In this document: in pieces, positions 55,124-63,570 of the stretch | Layout: each line of letters opens with the position of its first letter | Numbering within the stretch: position 1 is the first letter of the stretch | Assembly (NCBI RefSeq): GCF_017833295.1 | Contig: NZ_JAFIBW010000001.1 | Span: forward strand, 2,108,001-2,172,000 | Direction: 5' to 3' | DNA: 64,000 nt | Source: Methylobacterium sp. PvR107 | GTDB taxonomy: Bacteria > Pseudomonadota > Alphaproteobacteria > Rhizobiales > Beijerinckiaceae | The notes under the pieces: model-generated | Seen by the model: the letters and a program-made list of their open reading frames with translations, nothing else | What the model was told of the DNA's origin: nothing | Databases searched by the model: none | Position numbers and translations under genes: made by a program

Positions 55124-57085
55124 TCAGGGCGTCGCGGCCGGCTCCGTCAGGCGATCGACCGAGAGAAGGTAGGCGATCAGCGCCGTCTGCTCCTCCGACG
55201 TCACCCCCGAGCCGGCATCCGCCCAGAAGGCGTGCCCCTTGCCGGTAACGCGGGCGATCCGAGCCGTATCCGAGGCGGCGTTGGCGGCGATCACCCGCGC
55301 CCGGAGATCCCGGTCGACCAGGGCGCGCAGGCTGTTGGCGGGATCGGGGGCGACACCCTTGTACAGCGTGCCCGGGACGCCGAGCTGCGACTCCGCGTCG
55401 GACCCGACAGCCACGCCGGAATCGTGCAGGTACGGCGCCGTCCAAGCAAGGCCCACGAGGTTCGGCACCTTGTAGCCGCCCTCGGTGCCACCCTGGCCCC
55501 AGGCGAGCTGAACCTGAGCGAGGTCCTCGCCCGCGAGCGGCACCGGAACGATCACCGGATCGGCCGGGACCGGGAACGGCGTGTCGGTGGCGAACAGCGT
55601 CGGCGCCGAGAGGCGCGCCTCCATCTTGGCGCCCGCCCGCGCGCGGGTCGGCTCGGTGCCGATTTCGGCCTCCGGAACGACCCGGTGGTTGGTGAGCGCA
55701 GGTCCGGAATGGCAGGTGCCGCAACCGGCCTTCTCGAACACCGCACGGCCCGCCCGGACCCGGTCCGGATCCTGCCCGGCCGCGGGCGGGTGCAGCAGGT
55801 TCTGGAAGGCCGACATGGCGTTGTTGGCATGGTTGACCGGCTCCCCGGTCACGGACGTGAAGAGCCCGTTGTCGGTGACGTAATTGGTCGCCGGATAGGT
55901 CGGCAGCACCGCGTAGCTGTTCAGGCCCGGCGAGGCCGGGGTCGGATCGACGCTGCGCAGCACCTCCGACGGGCTCCGGCCGCCGTCCGGCCTGTAGCGG
56001 AAAGCCTCCGTGGCCGACCCACGCAGGACGATGCCGAGATACGTCTCCGGATCCATGCCGAACAGCCAAGGCGCGGCGGCGGCGAGCTGGGTCGTATCGG
56101 AATTGGCCGCGTGGACGTTGTTGTTGAGCGAGGACAGGCCCGCGAAGGGTCCGATCGCCTCGCGCCCGCTCCAGCTGTAGGGCTCCCCGTGCGCCGAGAA
56201 GCTCGACGGGATCGAGGTCGGGTTGGTGACCCGGTCGGCGGACGAGTCGAAGCTGCCCGGCGGCCAGCTCGCCACCTGCACCTTCGTGGCCGCCTCGACG
56301 GAAGCGAGATCCGGCAGCGCCGGGCCCATCGTGGACGAGCCGGTATGCTGCGGGTCGGCGGTTGGCCGGGCGTCGGCTTCCGGCACGCTGGCGTGCATGA
56401 AGTAGGCCGAGGAATTCTTGGCAAGCGCCATCAGAAGCCCGGCATTGAGATCGGTGTTGGGCGCGCCCTCCACGACCTTGCCGGTACCGGGATCGACCGC
56501 CGCGTGGCACAGGGCGCAGGTGATGCCCATGCGCAGGTGGCCGCGGTCGGAGAAGGTCTTGATCCCGATGATGAAGGCCCCGCCCTTCGGCACGTCGAGC
56601 CCGGTCGGGACCAGCTCGCCCGTCCGGTAGACGCGGTCGCCGACGCGCACGTCGTTGGCCATGGCGACCTGGAGGTTGGTGGTGCCCTGGCCGCCGAGCT
56701 TGGCCACCGCCAGGGCGACGGCGCCGGGCGTGAGGCCGCCGTCGAGCATGCCCATGACGTCGGTGAGGAAGACCTCGTTGCCGAACGTCTCCTGGTAGAA
56801 GGCCTGCCGCCCGCGCTCGACCATAACGGGATCGATCGCCACGGCGCCGCTCCCCGGCGCGAGCTCCTTCCGTCCGGCCTCAGTGCCGGTCAGGCGGTCG
56901 GCCTCCGCGCGGGAGACCCGGCGGCCGAGGACGTCGAAGGCGGTCTGAATCGGGTAGCGGTCGGGGTTGAGCAGGTCCGCCCGGTCGGGCATCGGCGCGT
57001 AGCTGAAGCGGCCGAGGCTCAGGGTCACGCCCGCCGCGACGGTTACGAACCCAGCGGCGATCAGGATGCGGCGCGGCCAACCCAT
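55124..57085 (-). CDS. Di-heme c-type cytochrome, CcpA/MauG-related
   Basis: A 653-residue periplasmic protein with an N-terminal membrane anchor or signal (ILIAAGFVTVAAGVTLSLG). It has two haem-binding CxxCH motifs, C190ALCH and C455GTCH. The C-terminal domain, with VPNLVGLAWTAPYLHDSG, resembles di-heme cytochrome peroxidases and MauG-like enzymes. It is much longer than a typical peroxidase (about 330 residues) because of an N-terminal extension and a long linker between haem sites. Electron donor and substrate are unknown. The chosen start at 57085 gives the membrane segment. Confidence 0.82.
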   Translation of the reverse strand: MGWPRRILIAAGFVTVAAGVTLSLGRFSYAPMPDRADLLNPDRYPIQTAFDVLGRRVSRAEADRLTGTEAGRKELAPGSGAVAIDPVMVERGRQAFYQETFGNEVFLTDVMGMLDGGLTPGAVALAVAKLGGQGTTNLQVAMANDVRVGDRVYRTGELVPTGLDVPKGGAFIIGIKTFSDRGHLRMGITCALCHAAVDPGTGKVVEGAPNTDLNAGLLMALAKNSSAYFMHASVPEADARPTADPQHTGSSTMGPALPDLASVEAATKVQVASWPPGSFDSSADRVTNPTSIPSSFSAHGEPYSWSGREAIGPFAGLSSLNNNVHAANSDTTQLAAAAPWLFGMDPETYLGIVLRGSATEAFRYRPDGGRSPSEVLRSVDPTPASPGLNSYAVLPTYPATNYVTDNGLFTSVTGEPVNHANNAMSAFQNLLHPPAAGQDPDRVRAGRAVFEKAGCGTCHSGPALTNHRVVPEAEIGTEPTRARAGAKMEARLSAPTLFATDTPFPVPADPVIVPVPLAGEDLAQVQLAWGQGGTEGGYKVPNLVGLAWTAPYLHDSGVAVGSDAESQLGVPGTLYKGVAPDPANSLRALVDRDLRARVIAANAASDTARIARVTGKGHAFWADAGSGVTSEEQTALIAYLLSVDRLTEPAATP

Positions 57086-57225
57086 GAACCCTGATCGTCC
57101 TTCCCGGCGCCGGACCGCGGATATGCGGGGATCGAGGGCCGGGCCTTTAACCGCCGGATACGGCCAGGGTTCATCCCGGCGGCCGGGACGGGGCGTCGCG
57201 TCCCGCCCCAGCCCGACTGACGCCG

Positions 57226-57345
57226 TCAGATCGGGACGCGGCCGCCATCGGCAAACAGTTCGACACCGTTGACGAAACTGGCCGCATCCGAGGCGAGGAA
57301 CAGCACCGCCTGGGCGATCTCGTCCGGCTGCCCGATGCGCCCGGC
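57226..57345 (-). pseudogene. C-terminal remnant of an SDR gene
   Basis: Only the last 40 or so codons of a short-chain dehydrogenase remain: AGRIGQPDEIAQAVLFLASD, then AASFVNGVELFADGG, ending in GRVPI and a stop. Upstream of this the frame no longer resembles an SDR, and the catalytic YxxxK region is absent. It lies between the cytochrome and GhrA-like genes and appears to be decaying after a deletion. Confidence 0.75.
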
Positions 57346-57416
57346 CGTCCGCGTCCTGATCGACCATCTGGCGGCGGCATTTCCGAAGCTGTGATCCCGA
57401 TGCCGGGGCGTCCGGC

Positions 57417-58358
57417 CTAGTAGCCCCGCGCCGCGTCGACGCCGCCGGGCGGCCGTCCGGTCCGGCGGTAATCCCGGATGTTGGCCGCGACGGTGGCGGC
57501 GGCCGAGTCCATGTCGGTCGGGCCGGAGACATGCGGCAGCACGGTCACCCCCGGATGTCCCCAGAGAGCGGATTCCGCCGGCAGCGGCTCGACGTCGAAC
57601 ACGTCGAGCACCGCATGCGTGAGATGACCGCTGTCGAGCGCCGCGACCAGGTCCTCGGTTACGACGATCGGCCCGCGGGCGAAATTGATCAGCGCCGCAC
57701 CGGGCTTGAGCGCCGCGAGCCGCGCGGCGTTCACGAGGCCGCGCGTCTCGGCGGTCAGGGGCACGAGGCAGACGAGGATGTCGCACCGACCCAGCATCGC
57801 CGTGAGCCCGTCGGTCCCGTGGACCGTGTCGATGCCCGCAACCGCCTTCGGCGTGCGGCTCCATCCGACGACGCGGAAGCCCCCGCCGGTGAGCCGGTCG
57901 GCCGCCGCGGTGCCGAGCGCTCCGAGCCCGAGCAGGCCCACGTTCGTATCGGCTGGCTTGCGATAGGCGCGCGGGCGCCAGACGCGGTCGCGCTGCTGAC
58001 GCGCATAGGCCGGCATGTCGCGCTGGAGATAGTAGGTCCAGGCAAGGACCGCTTCCGCCATGGTGCGCGCCATCTCCCGGTCGACGAGGCGGACGATCGG
58101 CAGCGGCCGGTCGAAGGCGCCGACGAGCTTCTCGACACCGGCCCAAAGGCTCTGCACCCAGACGAGCCCCGGCAGGGCCGCGACCTCGGCGGGATCGGGG
58201 TTCGCCACCACGGCGATCCGCGCGGCCATCCGCTCCGCGGCCGCCATCGTCCGGAACGGCGCGAGGCGTTCCTCGGGCATCGCCGCCGACAGGATGTGCA
58301 GATATTCCGCCTCCTGCGCCGGGCTCTTGCATCCGACCAGGGCGATGGTTTCCGACAT
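57417..58358 (-). CDS. D-2-hydroxyacid dehydrogenase, GhrA-like
   Basis: A 313-residue NAD(P)-dependent dehydrogenase. The Rossmann motif is GLLGLGALGTAAAD, the substrate arginine is in NFARGPIVV, and the active-site histidine is in VLPHVSGPTD. The sequence and length match glyoxylate/hydroxypyruvate reductase A (GhrA). In a serine-cycle methylotroph, hydroxypyruvate reduction is central, but the main enzyme (HprA) belongs to a different group, so this is probably an accessory enzyme. The start at 58358 gives the family N-terminus. Confidence 0.87.
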   Translation of the reverse strand: MSETIALVGCKSPAQEAEYLHILSAAMPEERLAPFRTMAAAERMAARIAVVANPDPAEVAALPGLVWVQSLWAGVEKLVGAFDRPLPIVRLVDREMARTMAEAVLAWTYYLQRDMPAYARQQRDRVWRPRAYRKPADTNVGLLGLGALGTAAADRLTGGGFRVVGWSRTPKAVAGIDTVHGTDGLTAMLGRCDILVCLVPLTAETRGLVNAARLAALKPGAALINFARGPIVVTEDLVAALDSGHLTHAVLDVFDVEPLPAESALWGHPGVTVLPHVSGPTDMDSAAATVAANIRDYRRTGRPPGGVDAARGY

Positions 58359-58458
58359 CCGCCAACTCCGTACCGGCCTCGAGCCCGTCATCCGCGAGGG
58401 ACGAAGCAGGCGCTGTGCCTCAGTGGCCCGGAATCGCCAAGCCTGAAAGGCCGCTCGG

Positions 58459-58749
58459 TCAGCGCGCCTCGAGCAGCGCCGGGTAGACAAGGCGCACGTT
58501 GCGGCGCTCCGCCGGGATGGCGATCTCGGCACGCTTGCGGATGCTGCCGGTCGTGCTCGCGAGTGCCGGCTCGGTCGGCCGGAGGCGCCACCGATCGGCG
58601 GCCGGAATCTGGACGCGGGGCTTCGGCCGTTCGAGGTGGACATCCGCTCCTTCCGTCGGGACGATCGCCAGCCCGGCGAACGTCATCGTCGCCAGCATGG
58701 CGAGGCGGATGAAAGATTGGGGGCGGAAACGGGCAGGTCGGGAGGGCAT
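58459..58749 (-). CDS. Small exported protein of unknown function
   Basis: A 96-residue protein with a basic N-terminus and a hydrophobic core (LAMLATMTFAGLAIV), suggesting export or a membrane anchor. The mature part is short and rich in Arg and Pro, ending in RLVYPALLEAR. No family is recognised, and there is no clear ribosome-binding site. It lies between the GhrA-like gene and the divergent MFS gene. Its reality depends mainly on the signal-like N-terminus. Confidence 0.5.
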   Translation of the reverse strand: MPSRPARFRPQSFIRLAMLATMTFAGLAIVPTEGADVHLERPKPRVQIPAADRWRLRPTEPALASTTGSIRKRAEIAIPAERRNVRLVYPALLEAR

Positions 58750-58850
58750 GAGGGGGCACCGCGTGAACGCCCCCTTTCTGCGCGCAGCAAGTGAAGACCA
58801 GATCGAACCGAATCGATTCCCAAGTCGTTGCCAACACCTGCCTGCAGTCG

Positions 58851-58893
58851 CGGTAAATGCCGGCTGTTCAGGTACGGTAAACGCCAGTTCAGG
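58851..58893. repeat. Tandem direct repeat upstream of the MFS gene
   Basis: Two nearly equal units, CGGTAAATGCC...GTTCAGG (58851-58872) and CGGTAAACGCC...GTTCAGG (58875-58893), lie just before the start codon. They are close enough to the ribosome-binding region to be an operator or an RNA-level control site. Confidence 0.5.
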
Positions 58894-58906
58894 GGGGCAT
58901 GTGCGG

Positions 58907-60379
58907 ATGGCGAGCAAGGTCGAGGGAGGCTCCGGAACCCCGGAGCGGGCGGAGATTGGTCGCGTGATCGACACCGACATCTCCGCGCGGCTTGACCGGC
59001 TGCCCTGGGGCCGTTTCCACGTTCTCGTCATCGTGGCGCTCGGCATCACCTGGGTGCTCGACGGTCTGGAAGTGACGCTGGCGGGCTCGCTCGTCGGCGC
59101 CCTGCGCAAGCCGCCGATGTCCTTCTCCGAATTCGACGTGGGGCTGGCCGCCTCCTGCTACCTCGTGGGCGCGGTCACGGGTGCGATCGGCTTCGGCTGG
59201 CTGACGGACCGGATCGGCCGCAAGAAGCTGTTCTTCATCACGCTGGCCCTCTATCTGGTCGCCACGGCGGCCACAGGCCTGTCCTGGAACGTCTGGAGCT
59301 TCTGCCTCTTCCGCTTCTTCACCGGGGCGGGGATCGGTGGCGAGTACACGGCGATCAACTCCACCATCCAGGAACTGGTCCCGGCCCGGGTCCGGGGCTG
59401 GACCAATTTGGTCATCAACGGCTCGTTCTGGATCGGCGCTGCGCTCGGCTCATTCATGTCGATCGTGCTGCTGAAGCCCGAGGTGATCGATCCGGCCTGG
59501 GGCTGGCGCGTCGCCTTCTTCACGGGCGGTGCCATCGGCCTCGTGATCCTGCTCCTGCGCACCTGGATTCCCGAGAGCCCGCGCTGGCTCGCCACCCACG
59601 GCTACGCCGCGGAGGCCGACCGGGTCGTCACCGGCATCGAGCAGCGCTTCAAGGACGAGGGCGTAACGCTGCCGCCGGTGGACGAGAGCAAGCGCATGAA
59701 GGTGCGCACCCGCGACCACACCCCGCTGTCGGAGGTGTTCAAGGCGCTGTTCGTCACGAGCCGCAAGGAGACCATGGTCGGCCTCGCGCTGATGATCGCG
59801 CAGGCGTTCTTCTACAACGCCCTGTTCTTCACCTACGCGCTGGTGCTCGAGCGCTTCTACGACGTGCCGGGCAACAGCGTCGGCTGGTACCTGCTGCCCT
59901 TCGCGCTGGGCTCGTTCCTCGGGCCGGTGCTGCTCGGCCGCCTGTTCGACACGATCGGCCGGCGCAAGATGATCGCCTTCACCTACGGTATCTCGGCGCT
60001 GCTGCTCGCCGGCGTCGGCCTGCTGTTCCGCCTCGACGTGCTCGGGCCGGCCGGGCAGACGGGGGCCTGGATGGTGGTGTTCTTCTTCGCCTCGGCGGCG
60101 GCGAGCTCGGCCTATCTCACCGTCTCCGAGACCTTCCCGCTGGAGATCCGGGCGCTCGCCATCGCGGCTTTCTACGCGGTCGGTACCGGCATCGGGGGCG
60201 TCTCGGGCCCGCTCCTGTTCGGGTCCCTGGTGGAGACCGGCTCCCGCGACTGGGTGCTGTTCGGCTACGGGATCGGGGCCGTGCTGATGCTCGTCGCCGC
60301 GGTGGTCGGCGGGATCTGGGGCACAGCCGCGGAGGGCAAGTCGCTGGAGGAGGTGTCGAAGCCTCTGGCGGCGGCCTGA
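58907..60379 (+). CDS. MFS transporter, sugar/acid family
   Basis: A 490-residue major facilitator with 12 predicted membrane segments. The loop 2-3 motif is GWLTDRIGRKKLF, the repeat in loop 8-9 is GRLFDTIGRRKM, and RFFTGAGIGGEYTAINS and IPESPRWL are sugar-porter/metabolite-transporter marks. The FxGAGIGGEY pattern is frequent in transporters of the SP/AAHS group, so aromatic acids or dicarboxylates are possible substrates. GTG at 58901 is an alternative start. It has a long central cytoplasmic loop (about residues 225-280). Confidence 0.87.
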   Translation: MASKVEGGSGTPERAEIGRVIDTDISARLDRLPWGRFHVLVIVALGITWVLDGLEVTLAGSLVGALRKPPMSFSEFDVGLAASCYLVGAVTGAIGFGWLTDRIGRKKLFFITLALYLVATAATGLSWNVWSFCLFRFFTGAGIGGEYTAINSTIQELVPARVRGWTNLVINGSFWIGAALGSFMSIVLLKPEVIDPAWGWRVAFFTGGAIGLVILLLRTWIPESPRWLATHGYAAEADRVVTGIEQRFKDEGVTLPPVDESKRMKVRTRDHTPLSEVFKALFVTSRKETMVGLALMIAQAFFYNALFFTYALVLERFYDVPGNSVGWYLLPFALGSFLGPVLLGRLFDTIGRRKMIAFTYGISALLLAGVGLLFRLDVLGPAGQTGAWMVVFFFASAAASSAYLTVSETFPLEIRALAIAAFYAVGTGIGGVSGPLLFGSLVETGSRDWVLFGYGIGAVLMLVAAVVGGIWGTAAEGKSLEEVSKPLAAA

Positions 60380-60400
60380 GCCCCTGCACGCATCGGCCTT

Positions 60401-60490
60401 CGTCCTTGCCAGCAGAGCGAAGCAATCCAGAGCGCGCTACGCCGTTGGCCTCGCGCTGCCTCGGATTGCTTCGTTGCGCACGATGACGCG
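60401..60490. repeat. Dispersed imperfect palindrome, copy F
   Basis: It contains GAGCGAAGCAATCCAGAGCG on the left and GGATTGCTTCGTTGCGCACG then ATGACGCGC on the right. It is located between the convergent MFS and glucokinase genes. Confidence 0.75.
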
Positions 60491-60500
60491 CAAGAGGCGG

Positions 60501-61508
60501 TCACGCACCCTTCCGCCACACCTGCCCATGGTAGACGAACTTGCCGCCCTCGTTCGCCAGGGCGGCAAGCCCCCGGAACGCCGGATCCTGAACGGTGATC
60601 ACGCTGGTCGGGATCTGGCGCATCATCTCGGCGAAGGGAGCCTTCCGCTCGAAGGCCGTGCGAAATCCGCTCTCCTGCAGAACCTTGAGGATCCGGGGCG
60701 CGATGCCGCCGCCGATATAGACGCCGCTCGTCGCCAGGAAGGTCAGCGCAAGGTCGCCGCAAACGCGGCCGAGCAGCCGCCCGAACAGCTCCAGGGTCTC
60801 GGCGGCGTGCGGGTCGGAGGCGCTGAGCCCCGCCTCGGTCACGGCCGCAGGATCCATCTTCTCGTGCGGTTGGCCGGTACGCACATGGGCAACGGCAGCG
60901 TGAAGCCGCGCCAGACCCGGCCCCGACAGCACCGTCTCCACGGTGATGCGATCCTCCACCCGCTCGAGGACGTGCCAGATTTTCTCCTCGAAATCGTCGG
61001 TGGGGCCGAAATCGGTGTGGCCGACCTCGGTCGAGACGATCGCGAGATGGGCGGCGTAGGGCACCAGGGCCGCGGCGCCGAAACCGGTCCCGGGCCCAAG
61101 CACCACGCGGGCGCCGCCCGGAATTGGCGGACAGGGTCCGACCGGCGACAGGTCGTGCGGCTCGATATCGGCGGCACCGGCCGCGACCGGCACGTAATCA
61201 TTCACCACCACCGTGGAGGAGAGCCCGAAATCCTCGGCGATGCGCTGCCCGGCGATCTTCCAATGGGCGTTGGTCAGCTGGATCTCGGGCCCGTCGATCC
61301 GGCCGGCGATGGCCAGGATCGCCGAGCGCGGTCGGGGTGCGTGGTCCCCGCCCTTGGCCAGGGATGCCTTGATGGCGCTGGACGGATCGGTGTGATCGGC
61401 GGTGGCCTCGTGCGACAGGAGGCGGGGCTGATCGCCCTTCGTCTCGATGAGGCCGAAGCGGGCATTCGTGCCGCCGATGTCGCCGACCAGAACCGGAAAC
61501 TCGAACAT
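60501..61508 (-). CDS. glk: Glucokinase
   Basis: A 335-residue hexokinase-fold enzyme that phosphorylates glucose with ATP. The phosphate loop is VGDIGGTNARFGL, the sugar-binding part includes NDYVPVAAG and the GTGFGAAAL stretch, and STEVGHTDFGP follows. Length and motifs match the bacterial Glk (COG0837) family, not the ROK type. It converges on the MFS gene, separated by repeat copy F. Confidence 0.94.
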   Translation of the reverse strand: MFEFPVLVGDIGGTNARFGLIETKGDQPRLLSHEATADHTDPSSAIKASLAKGGDHAPRPRSAILAIAGRIDGPEIQLTNAHWKIAGQRIAEDFGLSSTVVVNDYVPVAAGAADIEPHDLSPVGPCPPIPGGARVVLGPGTGFGAAALVPYAAHLAIVSTEVGHTDFGPTDDFEEKIWHVLERVEDRITVETVLSGPGLARLHAAVAHVRTGQPHEKMDPAAVTEAGLSASDPHAAETLELFGRLLGRVCGDLALTFLATSGVYIGGGIAPRILKVLQESGFRTAFERKAPFAEMMRQIPTSVITVQDPAFRGLAALANEGGKFVYHGQVWRKGA

Positions 61509-61629
61509 CGAAAGGCTACCTCTTTTCTCTGGCCCACCCCAGGCGGGATATAGGACCGCCGACGGCGCGGGCGGGCCGATCCAATTTAGGTCCCTGGCGG
61601 TGAGACCCAGTGCCAGGATGGCCGACCCA

Positions 61630-62031
61630 TCAGGATGTCGTCACCTTCCCACGCCTCCGGCCGAGCGCGCCAAGATGCGTATCGCCGAAACCGCTGCCGT
61701 ATTTAAGACCGTAGCCGAGCATGCGGTCCAGGCCGACATGGGCGAGCCAGATCAGAGCCACACCGGCGAAGACGGGTTGATGCAGGCTCGCCGCCAAGCC
61801 CAGGGCGATCAGCGGCCCGGCGAACGTATGGAGTGCATTGTACAGCACGGCGCCGAACCGTGGGCCGGCGACGTATCCGAGCATGCTGAGATCGGGCGCG
61901 AGGATCAGTACGGCGAACATCCACCAGGGCTGCCCGAGCCAGGCATACGCCCCGACGGCAGTGCCGAGGATGCCGGCGCCCTCGATCCGCAGCAGCACGC
62001 GCGGGACGCCGCGTACGAAACCGTCCGGCAT
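61630..62031 (-). CDS. DUF4260 family membrane protein
   Basis: A 133-residue membrane protein with about four hydrophobic segments (LGTAVGAYAWLGQPWWMFAV and others). The HVGLDRMLGYGLKYGSGFGD TH ending is characteristic of DUF4260 proteins. Function is unknown. A longer frame starts at 62100, but the conserved part begins near MPDGFVRGVPRVLLRIEG. It is downstream of otsB on the same strand. Confidence 0.82.
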   Translation of the reverse strand: MPDGFVRGVPRVLLRIEGAGILGTAVGAYAWLGQPWWMFAVLILAPDLSMLGYVAGPRFGAVLYNALHTFAGPLIALGLAASLHQPVFAGVALIWLAHVGLDRMLGYGLKYGSGFGDTHLGALGRRRGKVTTS

Positions 62032-62135
62032 CGTGATCCTCGTCGTATGCCCGGGGGCGAGTTTCGGGACTGCCGTCCTCCCGCGCGGGCCGAGAGGCAT
62101 TCCAAAGGCTCGGCAATAACGAGGCCGCTCCTCAC

Positions 62136-62879
62136 TCAGGCCGGCGGCAAAGCCGCCGGATCGATGGTGCCGCCCTCGGCCCAGTCCAGCAGCAGCGCGC
62201 GGACGGCGGACGGATCCGGCAGGCGCCGGCCCGCCACGGTGTCGCCGTCGCCGACCCGAACCGCGATGCCGCCATCCTCGTTCACCGACGCGAAAGCGAT
62301 CTCGTCGGTGCGGTCGTCGCCGAAGAAGACCGGCCTGCGCCCCGCATAGGGCGCCTGCTCCAGGAAGGCCCGGATCGCGTGAGCCTTCGTCGCCTGTGCG
62401 GGGACAATCTCGCCGACCGCCTTGCCGAGCTGAAGCCGGTATGGGCTCCCCAGGGCATCGGCCGCAGCCTTGACCAGCGTCTCCGCCCGGCCGGCATCCT
62501 CGGAATTGGCGAGACGCCAGTGCACAGCCACCGAGGCGCCCTTGTCCTCGATCAGCACGTTGGCCAGCGCCGCGCTCTCCGCCTGGAGGTACTCGACCTG
62601 CCGGCGCAGATCCGGGTGGTCCTCCGCCCGTCCGCCCGAGAGGCGCCCGTCGACGCGACGCTCGACCCCATGGAGCCCGGCCGCATCGAGGCGGGCCGGG
62701 GCCAGGAAATCGTCGATCACCGAGACCGGGCGCCCGGTCACGATCGCGAGGGCGCCGCCGAGGCGCTCACGCAGCCGTTCCAGCGTATCCACCAGGCCGG
62801 GTGCGACCTGCACGGCGTCGGGCCGCGGCGCGATCTCGGCGAGGGTGCCGTCGAAGTCGAGGAAGAGGGCGATGTCCAT
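62136..62879 (-). CDS. otsB: Trehalose-6-phosphate phosphatase
   Basis: A 247-residue HAD phosphatase that makes trehalose from trehalose-6-phosphate. Motif I is LFLDFDGTLAE (D8 nucleophile, D10 acid), motif II contains IVTGRP, and motif IV is FFGDDRTDE. A cap domain with HWRLANSEDAG and GKAVGEIVPAQATKAHAI completes the family pattern. The partner OtsA is not in the window. Trehalose genes in Methylobacterium are often under EcfG control, but no EcfG-like site is seen in the 130 bases upstream. Confidence 0.93.
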   Translation of the reverse strand: MDIALFLDFDGTLAEIAPRPDAVQVAPGLVDTLERLRERLGGALAIVTGRPVSVIDDFLAPARLDAAGLHGVERRVDGRLSGGRAEDHPDLRRQVEYLQAESAALANVLIEDKGASVAVHWRLANSEDAGRAETLVKAAADALGSPYRLQLGKAVGEIVPAQATKAHAIRAFLEQAPYAGRRPVFFGDDRTDEIAFASVNEDGGIAVRVGDGDTVAGRRLPDPSAVRALLLDWAEGGTIDPAALPPA

Positions 62880-63007
62880 CGCGGGCGATCCCGGGGCTTG
62901 AGCGTCGGCCCGGGGCTAGCACGGCCCGGCCCTCCGACAAATGACGGCAGCGGTGCCCTATGTGGGTCCACGAGCAACTGGCACGAGGTCTCCATGAGAG
63001 GTTCCCC

Positions 63008-63517
63008 ATGACTGGGCCGACGAAGCGACCGGTTCCGGACCCCGTAGGTCCGGGCGCGGAAAGCGTCTGGGACTACCCGCGCCCGCCGCGGCTCGAGCCG
63101 GTGCGGGAACGGCTGCGTGTGGTGCTCGGCGGCGCGGTGATCGCCGAGACCGAGGCGGCATTTCGCGTCCTCGAGACCTCGCACCCGCCGACCTACTACC
63201 TGCCGCCGGACGACATCGTCGCCGGTGCGCTCGCGAACCCGCGACGTGGCGGGATCTGCGAGTGGAAGGGGCAGGCGCGGCTGTTCGACGTGCGCGGCGG
63301 CGACCGCGTCGCGCCTGGCGCCGCCTGGACCTATCCCGCCCCGACACCGGACTTCACCCGGATCGCCGGCTACGTCGCCTTCTACGCCGGCCCGATGGAT
63401 GCCTGCTTCGTCGGCACGGAACGGGCGACGCCACAGCCCGGCAGCTTCTACGGCGGCTGGATCACGCCGGGGATCGTCGGGCCCTTCAAGGGCGGCCCCG
63501 GCACGATGGGCTGGTGA
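63008..63517 (+). CDS. DUF427 domain protein
   Basis: A 169-residue protein of the DUF427 family, compact beta-rich proteins of unknown function. The family pattern is visible in VWDYPRPPRLEP, the ETSHPPTYYLPPDDI stretch, CEWKGQARLFDV and the WTYPAPTPDF segment. The start at 63008 follows a GAGAGGTT site; an ATG at 62960 would add 16 residues without homology. It has a Gly/Pro-rich end (GPFKGGPGTMGW). Confidence 0.87.
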   Translation: MTGPTKRPVPDPVGPGAESVWDYPRPPRLEPVRERLRVVLGGAVIAETEAAFRVLETSHPPTYYLPPDDIVAGALANPRRGGICEWKGQARLFDVRGGDRVAPGAAWTYPAPTPDFTRIAGYVAFYAGPMDACFVGTERATPQPGSFYGGWITPGIVGPFKGGPGTMGW

Positions 63518-63570
63518 TTTTCCGGTTCCCGGCCCTTACGACTTCGGACAGACCAAGCGAGGACGACCGC

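Noticed and set aside
62880..63007. EcfG promoter for otsB
   Set aside because: GTTCC at 63001 has no AACG at the needed 16-17 base distance.
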